Source: Glaciecola sp041380235 (GTDB lineage Bacteria; Pseudomonadota; Gammaproteobacteria; Enterobacterales; Alteromonadaceae). Taken from it: 64,000 nt of DNA. Positions within the stretch are counted from its first letter, which is position 1; every line of letters starts with the position of its first letter. The stretch covers positions 1 through 64,000 of the forward strand of contig NZ_JBGIYY010000023.1 of assembly GCF_041380235.1 (NCBI RefSeq), written 5' to 3'. Shown piece after piece: positions 16,831 to 24,811 of this stretch. A program made the position numbers and the translations under genes. Under the pieces are notes generated by a model. That model saw nothing but the letters and a program-made list of their open reading frames with translations, searched no databases and was not told the DNA's origin.

Positions 16831-16926
16831 CATTGAAGACTAATAAAACACTAGGTTTAGCGTCTCATTATAATGTGAGAGCGAGTTGCCTGTTACAGCG
16901 CAATGCGTAAGAAAATGGAGAAAAAC

Positions 16927-18960
16927 ATGCACAATTCAAAATCAATAAAAGAGTCTCATGGAAGCAAAACCTACAGGCTATCACTGTTAAGTTTTGCGGT
17001 AGCAAGTGCGCTGAGCTTGGCTGCTTGCGGCGGTGGTGGAGACAGCAGTGGCAGTGGTCCTAACGGGGGCGGGGGCTCAAACGATGCTCCACCAACGGTT
17101 ACCGCAGAAGCTCGCACATTGGTGAGTGCGGGTAATTCGGTAACCCTGACTGCTAGTGCTACTGATCCTGACGGTGATGCCATTTCTTATAGCTGGACGC
17201 AAGTATCTGGTGCCCCTATTTCAAACACCTCTGGTTTTTCTACGGCCTCAGCCAGTTTTTCTGCGCCAGATGAGGTTGATTCCATCGTGCTGCGCGTAAC
17301 CGCAACGGCCAATGGCCGCTCAGATAGCGCCCAAGTTCAGGTGCTGGTTCTAGAAGACACCACAACGGCGATTTTTGTCGACTCAGAATTTAGCGGAACG
17401 AGCACAGGTAGCATCGACGCCCCTTTTACTAACTTGGCCAGCGTACTGGACGGTTTGGCAGAGCAAGCGGATGTATACATTAAAACGCCATCGGGTGATG
17501 CGCGCTTAAATGTGAAACCGACTCCCAGCGAAAATCTTTTCTTAAGTGGTGGTAATAGTATTTACGGAGGATTTTCTGCCGATTGGTCTCGAGATATACA
17601 AAACAACCGTACAGGTTTAACTGCGACTGAAAATGGAATCCTTTATCGCAACGTTGATTCACCCACCGTGGTATCTGGTGTCGATTTACTGGTGGAATCA
17701 GTCCAAATAGATGATTCTTTTAATATTATTGGTGTATATGCACAAAATGGTTCTTCTAGCTTCACCTTAGATAACGCTACAGTTTTATTAGAAGACTTTG
17801 ATGAAAATAGCGTCGATGGCGCAGCTGGTGCCTCCTATGGCGTATACTTTGATGCTGTTGATACCACTACAGTAAGTAACAGCGATATCACTTCAGGACG
17901 GTCAAAAAATGCAAGCAATAGAGGTGCCCGCACCGTTGATGCAGGACGAGATGGCGTAGATGGCGAGGACGCTCGCGTGGGTCTAAATATTAACGGCGGC
18001 GAAGGCGGTAAATCTACTGGCGGCGGTTGGAACGGTGGTGATGGCGGCAACGCAGGTAATAACTCGTTTGAGCCTGGTGAAGACGGTACGCGCGGCAGTG
18101 GTAGAGAAGTACCGCTTGTAAGAGGTGGCTCTCCTGGCAGTGGTGGATTTGATACTGACAATTCAACGCCCGAGGGCAGAGATGGCGGTAATGGCGGTAG
18201 TGGTGACCCTGGCGTAAGAGGAACGCCCGGTACTGGTGGAACAGGGTTTGGGAGTATTACAAGTGAGGGGATTTACTCTCGCTCATTTGGCGATCAAGGT
18301 GGTAACGGATTTGCTGGCGGCGGTGGCGGCGGCGGCGGTGGTGGCGCTGGTGGCGCAGCAGGTGCTAATGGCGGCGGTGGTGGCGGTGGTGGTGAAGGCG
18401 GCGATGGCGGCGCGGGCGGTTTCGGCGGTAGATCTGGCTTTGCATCCATTGCTGTGCACATTGCAGGCGGTAACAGCCATAACATTATTAACAATCAAAT
18501 TACCTCAGGTAATGGCGGCCGCGGTGGCGTTGGTGGTACAGGGGCAGCCGGCGGTGCTGGCGGCCTTGGCGGTGAAGGTGCCGACGGTACTAACGGGCCT
18601 GCAAACGCAAAAGGAGGGCGCGGAGGTAATGGCGGCAGTGGTGGTCAAGGTGGGCGTGGTGGCTCTGGTGGCTCAGGCGGTGGCGGTCCTTCTTTTGGTA
18701 TATTTATAGGGGGTTCAACACCGGCTACTATTAATAACAATGTGATTACTACCGGTCGCGGTGGTAATGGTGGCGCGGCTGATTTTACTAATGAAACTGA
18801 CGCTGCAGGGCGTGGCGGATGGTCGGTGGCCATTTTTGATGGCAATGCTAGCGATAGCCTAACGCCAATCATAAGTGGCAACAGCTTTACCCTTGGCGAA
18901 GCTGGTCAAGACGGTATCCCAAGAGAAGCAAGCGGACAAAGAAGCAATACTAACTTTTGA
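16927..18960 (+). CDS. Glycine-rich beta-helix surface lipoprotein with PKD-like domain
   Basis: A 677-residue exported protein. It has a signal peptide with lipobox L-S-L-A-A-C (Cys34), a Gly/Ser linker, then a PKD/Ig-like domain at about 52-145 (S-V-T-L-T-A-S-A-T-D-P-D-G-D with Y-S-W). Next is a DUF1565-like region (about 150-300; I-F-V-D-S-E-F-S-G, P-F-T-N-L). The rest is a parallel beta-helix whose rungs end in N-x-I-T-[ST]-G and are interrupted by long (GGx)n insertions (about 350-590). The ATG at 16927 has GGAG upstream and suits the signal peptide; the earlier ATG at 16903 would add a charged extension. It is expected on the outer membrane or cell surface, as an adhesin or matrix protein. 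Function unproven. Confidence 0.8.
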   Translation: MHNSKSIKESHGSKTYRLSLLSFAVASALSLAACGGGGDSSGSGPNGGGGSNDAPPTVTAEARTLVSAGNSVTLTASATDPDGDAISYSWTQVSGAPISNTSGFSTASASFSAPDEVDSIVLRVTATANGRSDSAQVQVLVLEDTTTAIFVDSEFSGTSTGSIDAPFTNLASVLDGLAEQADVYIKTPSGDARLNVKPTPSENLFLSGGNSIYGGFSADWSRDIQNNRTGLTATENGILYRNVDSPTVVSGVDLLVESVQIDDSFNIIGVYAQNGSSSFTLDNATVLLEDFDENSVDGAAGASYGVYFDAVDTTTVSNSDITSGRSKNASNRGARTVDAGRDGVDGEDARVGLNINGGEGGKSTGGGWNGGDGGNAGNNSFEPGEDGTRGSGREVPLVRGGSPGSGGFDTDNSTPEGRDGGNGGSGDPGVRGTPGTGGTGFGSITSEGIYSRSFGDQGGNGFAGGGGGGGGGGAGGAAGANGGGGGGGGEGGDGGAGGFGGRSGFASIAVHIAGGNSHNIINNQITSGNGGRGGVGGTGAAGGAGGLGGEGADGTNGPANAKGGRGGNGGSGGQGGRGGSGGSGGGGPSFGIFIGGSTPATINNNVITTGRGGNGGAADFTNETDAAGRGGWSVAIFDGNASDSLTPIISGNSFTLGEAGQDGIPREASGQRSNTNF

Positions 18961-19094
18961 TAAATCGTAGATGTTTTATTAGGAGAGAATGTATGCGCTT
19001 GCTTCTTTTGTGAAAGCGCTATGCAAAACATCAGTATTTGGGGGGCTTTACTCTGCATACGTATGAGTCAGAACGTCACTAATAGAGTACCAAT

Positions 19095-19127
19095 AAAGCG
19101 GCAGATAAAAATCTGTCGCTTTTTTTA
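19095..19127 (+). terminator. Rho-independent terminator
   Basis: AAAGCGGCAGAT (19095-19106) pairs with ATCTGTCGCTTT (19111-19122) over an AAAA loop, with one G-T wobble, followed by a run of Ts. It probably ends the lipoprotein transcript. Confidence 0.8.
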
Positions 19128-19146
19128 ACCGAATAAAGCTCTTATC

Positions 19147-19194
19147 GTTGGTATCCGAAGCCGATCGCGCGTTCGAATCGCGCCGAGTGCGCTA
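19147..19194 (+). other. Partial tRNA-Arg(CCG)-like relic
   Basis: The sequence folds as the 3' half of a tRNA. An anticodon arm TTGGT-ATCCGAA-GCCGA (19148-19164) has loop positions fitting anticodon CCG (Arg). A perfect T arm GCGCG-TTCGAAT-CGCGC follows (19167-19183), then a 3' acceptor strand and GCTA where GCCA would be expected. The 5' half is absent and the variable loop is only two bases. Such 3' tRNA copies are typical remnants of integrative-element attachment sites; a decayed tRNA gene is the alternative. Confidence 0.5.
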
Positions 19195-19329
19195 TTTTAT
19201 TGTGAGTAATAGAATACGGATCCAATTCAATTTTTATAGAGAGTCTAAAATCCAATCTGCAGCTATGGCTTAAGCTTAATATTTCATGTACTTTTGTATT
19301 AAGATCCAAACACAAAGCACTTCAGTCCA

Positions 19330-21030
19330 TTGACCGATAAAAAAACCATTTTCTATTATTCCACACAAGCCGAACAACTCAGTGCTCAATACGACAGCAT
19401 CGATTTTGTTGATGTGCATGGTGAGTGGATGCATCATATTCCTGAGAAGGGATGGGCTTTAGATGTGGGTGCAGGTTCCGGTCGAGACAGTGCATTTTTG
19501 GCAAAAAAAGGCTTTAGTGTTGTAGCGGTAGAGCCTGCAAAAGGCATGCGCGAATTAGCACAAAAAAAGCAAATAGACGCGAACATTCACTGGCTAGACG
19601 ATTCGCTGCCTGAATTAAGGCAGGTATTTTCCCTCCAAATAAAGTTTGATTTGATATTGCTTAGTGCCGTTTGGATGCATCTTGCACCTACTCATCGCGA
19701 GAGAGCATTTCGCAAACTGAGCTCCTTGCTTAAGCCCAATGGCAAATTAATAATATCGCTGCGGCACGGTGAGTGCCGAGACGGGCGGGTAATGTACAGC
19801 GTGTCTAGTGAAGAGCATCAGAAATTAGCTAGCAAATTTGGCCTATCGTTTGAACTAGCCAGCGAAAAAGTCAAAAAAGACCAGATGGGTCGCTCTGATG
19901 TGAGCTGGGAGACTGTGGTACTTACTTTGCCTGATGACGGCACTGGCGCATTTCCACTCATTCGAAACATCGTGGTAAATGACAACAAAGCATCGACTTA
20001 TAAGATTGCGCTTTTGCGCTCAGTGTTGAGAATTGCAGAGGCCCATGCCGGTGCGGTGATCGATCAGTCGGATGATCTGGTTGAGTTGCCCCTTGGATTA
20101 GTCGCCTTTTATTGGTTAAAGCTTTATCGACCCTTAATAGATGTTCATAAAATGCAGCAACTGAATAATCCAAATAAAGGCCTTGGATTTGTTTCTCAAC
20201 AAGGCTGGAGAAGTCTTGGGGAGCTGCATAATAATGACTTGTACTTAGGCGCGAGTTTTGCAAATCAGAGCTTATCTCAAGCACTGCATCGCACTATTAA
20301 AGATATCGCGAATACCATAAAAGACATGCCTGCTAAATATATCAAGCTCCCCGGCACACAAGAGCAGGTCTTTTCCGTTAAAGCCAACAGGGTGGTTACT
20401 CCCTCCTCAATCACCTTAAACCATCAATACCTTGGTTCATTTGGTTCTTTTTATGTTCCGAAGCGCATATGGGATGCGATGACGCAGTTTAGTATTTGGA
20501 TTGAGCCCGCCATAGTCAATGAGTGGGCGACTCTTATGGCAAACTATGCAAGCGATATGAGTAAATTCTCGCCCAGTGATTACCTCAATGCCCTTCGCTG
20601 GGATGATCCAATGCGCTCTACATCCAGAGTGAGAAGACGTGTGGATGCATTGCTAGATGTGGCTGATGTAAGCTGTGTTTGGACAGGTCAATCTATTCGG
20701 CGCGCCAAACGCTACGCGGTAGACCATGCGATACCGTTTTCACGTTGGCCAAACAATGACTTGTGGAACTTGTTGCCAACAAAAGTTTCGGTAAATGCGA
20801 ATAAGTCTGACAAGCTCCCCAGTGCCCATAAGCTAATAAGCTGCAGGCAGGATATTGTCGATTGGTGGCAGCTAGCATGGGCAAACGAGCCCAGCGAATT
20901 TTTTACGCAGGCGTCACTGGCATTGCCCAGATTAGGCACAGATAACCGCAGTTATGATGATGTTTTTGAAGCTTTTTTGTTGCAAAGAAATCGTATTTTG
21001 CATCTACAACAACTAGCAGAATGGCAATAA
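19330..21030 (+). CDS. Methyltransferase-HNH endonuclease fusion protein
   Basis: A 566-residue protein. The N-terminal 200 residues are a class I SAM methyltransferase of the small-molecule type, with motif I A-L-D-V-G-A-G-S-G-R-D (43-53) and V-A-V-E-P. A central helical region (about 200-440) is unrecognised. The C-terminal part is an HNH nuclease domain: a Cys-x-W-T-G near 449, V-D-H-A-I-P-F-S at 464-471 with the catalytic Asp-His, W-N-L-L-P and N-x-x-K-S-D-K-L-P. The start is TTG; no ATG or GTG is available before an upstream stop and no strong ribosome binding site is seen, so the N-terminus is uncertain. No cognate specificity subunit is present. A self-contained defence or DNA-modification role is possible. 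It lies beside a tRNA-like relic. Confidence 0.75.
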   Translation: MTDKKTIFYYSTQAEQLSAQYDSIDFVDVHGEWMHHIPEKGWALDVGAGSGRDSAFLAKKGFSVVAVEPAKGMRELAQKKQIDANIHWLDDSLPELRQVFSLQIKFDLILLSAVWMHLAPTHRERAFRKLSSLLKPNGKLIISLRHGECRDGRVMYSVSSEEHQKLASKFGLSFELASEKVKKDQMGRSDVSWETVVLTLPDDGTGAFPLIRNIVVNDNKASTYKIALLRSVLRIAEAHAGAVIDQSDDLVELPLGLVAFYWLKLYRPLIDVHKMQQLNNPNKGLGFVSQQGWRSLGELHNNDLYLGASFANQSLSQALHRTIKDIANTIKDMPAKYIKLPGTQEQVFSVKANRVVTPSSITLNHQYLGSFGSFYVPKRIWDAMTQFSIWIEPAIVNEWATLMANYASDMSKFSPSDYLNALRWDDPMRSTSRVRRRVDALLDVADVSCVWTGQSIRRAKRYAVDHAIPFSRWPNNDLWNLLPTKVSVNANKSDKLPSAHKLISCRQDIVDWWQLAWANEPSEFFTQASLALPRLGTDNRSYDDVFEAFLLQRNRILHLQQLAEWQ

Positions 21031-21188
21031 TATAGTCATTAACCAAGATTTAAGTGTGCAGGCAACAACGATAAATGGCGCACAGGCAGCGGGCTCAGTA
21101 ATCGAGCAAAGTGGTGCGATGAGCAACAACAAACACCGGTAAAGAATAATAAATATAAACTAGGTCTGGTGAGGACTAAGGAAGCGTT

Positions 21189-22556
21189 ATGCAAACCACA
21201 GCAGTAAGCCCAAATCAGAACAGCAGTTTGCTGCCCATGGTGATAATAGGCGGATTGTTTTTCATCTTTGGTTTTATCACTTGGCTGAACGGTGCATTGG
21301 TTCCGTTTTTGCAAATTGTCTGCAACCTCAATGAAATTCAGGCCATTCTCATTGCGTCTACTTTTTACTTTGCCTATGTGGTAATGGCGCTGCCGATGGC
21401 GAAGGTGCTTGAAATTACCGGTTATCGTAAAGCCATGTCGGTTGGGCTTGGGATGATTTCTGCAGGTTGCTTGCTGTATATTCCTGCTGCCCAAGCGCAG
21501 TCTTTTGCCCTATTTTTGGTTGCGCAGTTTGTGCTGGGCACAGGCCTAACACTATTGCAAACGGCCTCTAACCCTTACATCGTGAAAATTGGGCCAGAAG
21601 AAACCGCCGCGGTCAGAATTTCTATTATGGGTATTTTGAATAAGCTTGCCGGCGTAGTTGCGCCGATGATTTTCACTGTGCTGGTATTAGGCGAGTTTGG
21701 GGATGTGACGGCAAAATCCATTGCTGCCATGAGTGAAGTCGACCGCGCGGCTAAAATCACGATTTTGGCTGATGGCTTGATTTACCCTTACTTGTGGATG
21801 GCTATTGCTTTGGCGGTGTTGGCCTTAGCAATGTTAAAATCGCGCTTGCCAGAGCTTAACCTCAACGAAATTGACCAAACCACTGGTGAAGAAATTAAGG
21901 CACAAACGTCTTTGTTTGCGTTTCCACATTTAATCTTAGGGGCAGCAACCTTATTCGTATATGTCGGTGTTGAAGTCATCGCTGGCGATACTATTGGTTT
22001 GTTTGGTTCGAGCTTAGGCGTAGCTAATGCCACCACTTTAACCTCTTTTACCATGGCATTTATGGTGTTGGGTTACTTTCTTGGCCTAGTGTTGATTCCG
22101 CGCGTCATGACCGAGCGCCATGCGCTACTAGGCTCGGCAGTGCTCGGCATGATCTTATCGGTCGCCGTAGTATTTTCATCTACTACTGATACCTTCTTCT
22201 CTGAAATTTTATGGGGTTGGATGGGCTTAGGTTTAGTGCCTAATACCATCACATTTATAGCTTTGCTTGGTTTTGCTAATGCGATTGTGTGGCCGGCTAT
22301 ATGGCCACTGGCGTTAAAAGGCTTGGGTGAGATGACCGCAAAAGCCTCAGCATTGCTGATCATGGGTATTGCCGGCGGTGCGATTTTACCATTGGTATAC
22401 GGCGGTCTATCGGCTTTGTTTAGCAGCCAGTCTGCATATTGGATGATGTTGCCGTGCTACATGTTCATATTTTATTATGCGCTGATAGGCTGCAAAATAC
22501 CGCCAAGAACAACTAAGGTGAATCGTCAACAAACGCAAGCAAAAGTAAAAGCGTAA
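21189..22556 (+). CDS. nagP: FucP-type sugar MFS transporter (likely GlcNAc)
   Basis: A 455-residue, about 12-helix proton-coupled sugar transporter of the FucP/GluP branch of the major facilitator superfamily. Visible features are the N-terminal helix G-G-L-F-F-I-F-G-F-I-T-W-L-N-G, A-S-T-F-Y-F-A-Y, T-A-S-N-P-Y-I in helix 4, and N-x-I-V-W-P-A-I-W-P-L-A-L-K-G-L-G in the C-terminal half, which is typical of glucose/galactose and N-acetylglucosamine porters. GlcNAc is favoured because a NagA deacetylase and a GlcNAc kinase-like gene lie elsewhere in this window; glucose or another hexose is possible. GAGGACTAAGG precedes the ATG. Inner membrane. Confidence 0.8.
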   Translation: MQTTAVSPNQNSSLLPMVIIGGLFFIFGFITWLNGALVPFLQIVCNLNEIQAILIASTFYFAYVVMALPMAKVLEITGYRKAMSVGLGMISAGCLLYIPAAQAQSFALFLVAQFVLGTGLTLLQTASNPYIVKIGPEETAAVRISIMGILNKLAGVVAPMIFTVLVLGEFGDVTAKSIAAMSEVDRAAKITILADGLIYPYLWMAIALAVLALAMLKSRLPELNLNEIDQTTGEEIKAQTSLFAFPHLILGAATLFVYVGVEVIAGDTIGLFGSSLGVANATTLTSFTMAFMVLGYFLGLVLIPRVMTERHALLGSAVLGMILSVAVVFSSTTDTFFSEILWGWMGLGLVPNTITFIALLGFANAIVWPAIWPLALKGLGEMTAKASALLIMGIAGGAILPLVYGGLSALFSSQSAYWMMLPCYMFIFYYALIGCKIPPRTTKVNRQQTQAKVKA

Positions 22557-22652
22557 ATGCCTATGACTCAACCGCCAGCGCTACATACAGGCATCGACCT
22601 CTGTTTATGGTGCTGATCTTCTTCCCATGACTGCCTCAGATTTTCGGGGGAA

Positions 22653-24035
22653 TCACGACATCGATCCTGTAAAGCTGCCCCAAGGACCTTTTATCGCTAA
22701 GGTCGCCGTAGGCGAGTAAAGATTAACGAAAAGGGTGCTACCGTCAGGAGAAAAGCACACTCCGGCGGGCTCAGTTTGCCAACGCACTTTCGCAAAATCG
22801 TAAATTTCACCGTTAGTTTGTATGCCTTTTAGCTTATTGTTAACCGTATCTGAATACTGATCTTCACATACGAGCAAATGACCATTTGGTGCAATGGTGA
22901 TATTGTCTCCGAAGTTGAAAGCGGCTTTGTTCGCACTTTCTAAAAATAAACTGAGTGTTCCTGGCTGCAATCTTTCTTGCGTTTTACCCTCAAATGCTGA
23001 AGGACGATAGCGCATGATTTGGCCCAGTTTTTGTTTGCCACCACTGGTGCAACAAAAGTACATCTCACCGTTTTCAAAATGTATGCCTTCGCCTCTAGCA
23101 AAAAGGGCCGCACCCTTTGCAAAGCCCCGCGTGCGTAAGTCGTCTTGGGGGCTATCTACTTGCTCTAAATCAATCCAATCACAGCCCAGTTCAGCATTAA
23201 GCAGCATATGATCATTGTCCCAATTACGAGAATCAAACTGTGGTTTGTCTAGAATGCCGAGAGCTTGAAGTTTGCCGCCTAGTGCCAAGTTTCCGGGCTG
23301 ATTTGGTATAAACCGATAAAATAGACTGTCGTTTCGGTCTTCGGTTAAATAAACAATCCCAGAAACTGGGTCTACGCAGGCCGCTTCATGGTTAAATCTG
23401 CCCATATCTTTTAATGCAACAGGCTCAATTAAGCCGTCAGATGAGCTGGGTACTTCAAACACATAGCCGTGGTTTTTGCCAATTGAATCTGAGGCGTTTG
23501 CTACCGATTCCTCGCATGTGAGCCATGAGCCCCAGGGCGTTGTGCCGCCAGAGCAGTTGCGAATGGTGCCTATTAAAGACATAAACTGCTTTTCAACCTT
23601 ACCGGTTTTGAGGTTGTAAATAATATTGCTGGTGCCACCGGGTAAAGGGTAGCCGTCGGCTGTTGTGTCGAATGCTTTTGTGGCGATCGCTTTCATATTT
23701 TCAGGTTGCGCAGGTTTGTCTTTGGGAATGGACAGTTCATGATTGCGCACCAACACAACCCGTTCTTCGTCTAAGAAAATACAGCCCATGCCGTCGGCTC
23801 TGTCAGGTACGCTAAGACCATCGTCCATGATTTCACCAAGCTTAGAGATAATCCGATAAGTAAAGTTGGCAGGTAAATCGAGCATGCCATTTGGATCTGA
23901 TATTAGCGGGCCATATGCTCGACTATCGCTCATAAGCTGGTTGAGTATCTTTTGGTCGGCTGCATGCAAATGCAGGGCTAAGCCACTGAGTGCTGTCGCC
24001 AGTAAACCTTTGTTAAATTCTCGTCTGTTAAGCAT
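22653..24035 (-). CDS. PhoX-like (DUF839) Tat-exported protein
   Basis: A 460-residue PhoX/DUF839-family protein. The family includes calcium/iron-dependent alkaline phosphatases. A twin-arginine signal is clear at the N-terminus (N-R-R-E-F-N-K-G-L-L-A-T-A-L-S-G-L-A), so it is exported folded to the periplasm. Family hallmarks are L-V-R-N-H-E-L, G-G-T-x-N-x-I-Y, W-G-S-W-L-T-C-E-E, G-R-F-N-H-E-A-A and the C-terminal C-F-S-P-D-G-S-T-L-F-V-N. The tryptophan-rich propeller-like pattern fits. It converges with the sugar transporter. Phosphatase activity is inferred from the family; the short form may have another substrate. Confidence 0.82.
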   Translation of the reverse strand: MLNRREFNKGLLATALSGLALHLHAADQKILNQLMSDSRAYGPLISDPNGMLDLPANFTYRIISKLGEIMDDGLSVPDRADGMGCIFLDEERVVLVRNHELSIPKDKPAQPENMKAIATKAFDTTADGYPLPGGTSNIIYNLKTGKVEKQFMSLIGTIRNCSGGTTPWGSWLTCEESVANASDSIGKNHGYVFEVPSSSDGLIEPVALKDMGRFNHEAACVDPVSGIVYLTEDRNDSLFYRFIPNQPGNLALGGKLQALGILDKPQFDSRNWDNDHMLLNAELGCDWIDLEQVDSPQDDLRTRGFAKGAALFARGEGIHFENGEMYFCCTSGGKQKLGQIMRYRPSAFEGKTQERLQPGTLSLFLESANKAAFNFGDNITIAPNGHLLVCEDQYSDTVNNKLKGIQTNGEIYDFAKVRWQTEPAGVCFSPDGSTLFVNLYSPTATLAIKGPWGSFTGSMS

Positions 24036-24256
24036 AGCGATTCCTTAAAATAAATTTAGCGAGCCATATGTATTAAAACTTTTTTTTGACAGGCTGTTAA
24101 GCAAATTTCGGCTTTTTTGATGAAAGCAAATACAGCATAAATGCATGGGCCACTAAGCAAAGCTTGTTTGATCATTTTTTCCCAAGTGGGGCTTAGCTTC
24201 GCAAAAAAGTTTCGTAGGTCTTATCAATTATCTTGTTGCTAAGGCTTTTCAACGCC

Positions 24257-24278
24257 TATGTTATGTTATATTGTATCA
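24257..24278. promoter_or_regulatory. Candidate Zur-type site upstream of the zinc module
   Basis: An AT-rich imperfect dyad around ATGTTATATTGTAT lies about 60 bp ahead of the MerC gene. It resembles gammaproteobacterial Zur boxes of the ATGTTATA-n-TATCAC kind. The match is by eye only. Confidence 0.35.
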
Positions 24279-24334
24279 ATTCATCAAGAGTATTTTTATT
24301 ATCGTAGTCGATATCAACATCATAGGAGACGATC

Positions 24335-24733
24335 TTGACAAAGTTTATAAGTGCGAGTGACAACACTGCCATCGCAATATCGTTTATGTGTATTTTACAC
24401 TGTCTTGCGCTGCCAGTTTTGCTAACTGCTTTGCCTTCGGTAACCGCTTTGCTTGCCCTGAGTGACGAACGCTTTCATTTATTTTTAGTCTTTGCGGTCA
24501 TTCCTATTAGCATATTTGCGATGCTTTTTGGCTATTTCTATCACCGTCAAATAAGCGTGTTGTTGGTGGGTTTAATTGGCCTGTTGACGCTTGCTAGTGC
24601 CGCATTACTTGGGCACGACATACTAGGTCATAGCAGCGAAGTCGTGCTGACCGTCGTGGGCTCGGTATTAATTGCGTTTAGTCACTTGCAAAACCTTCTG
24701 TTACGCCGAAGTGAGCCCTGCAACAAGCCATGA
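24335..24733 (+). CDS. MerC-domain small membrane protein
   Basis: A 132-residue, four-helix MerC-family membrane protein. The first helix bears M-C-I-L-H-C, the cysteine pair typical of metal-binding MerC proteins, and the remaining helices (about 45-65, 70-88, 96-115) are clear. MerC proteins transport mercuric or related thiophilic metal ions. There is no mer operon here; the adjacent COG0523 GTPase and DUF1826 genes point instead to a zinc-starvation role. Translation probably starts at the TTG at 24335, which follows AGGAGA at good distance. It ends 78 bp before the GTPase gene. Confidence 0.78.
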   Translation: MTKFISASDNTAIAISFMCILHCLALPVLLTALPSVTALLALSDERFHLFLVFAVIPISIFAMLFGYFYHRQISVLLVGLIGLLTLASAALLGHDILGHSSEVVLTVVGSVLIAFSHLQNLLLRRSEPCNKP

Positions 24734-24811
24734 AACAACTTACCAAGCATTCTGTGAGCACACTTATAAGCCAATTCATTTTTACATTTGTTGACACAAA
24801 CTGAGGCCAAC

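Larger units (their letters stand above)
18961..19329. other. Spacer with terminator and tRNA relic
   Basis: About 370 bp without a gene. It holds a strong hairpin terminator (19095-19127) and a partial tRNA-like sequence (19147-19194), listed separately. No protein gene is seen. Confidence 0.6.

Noticed and set aside
18236..18709. Open frames on both strands within the glycine-rich region (18236-18709)
   Set aside because: These Ala/Val- or Pro-rich frames are by-products of GGx codon repeats.
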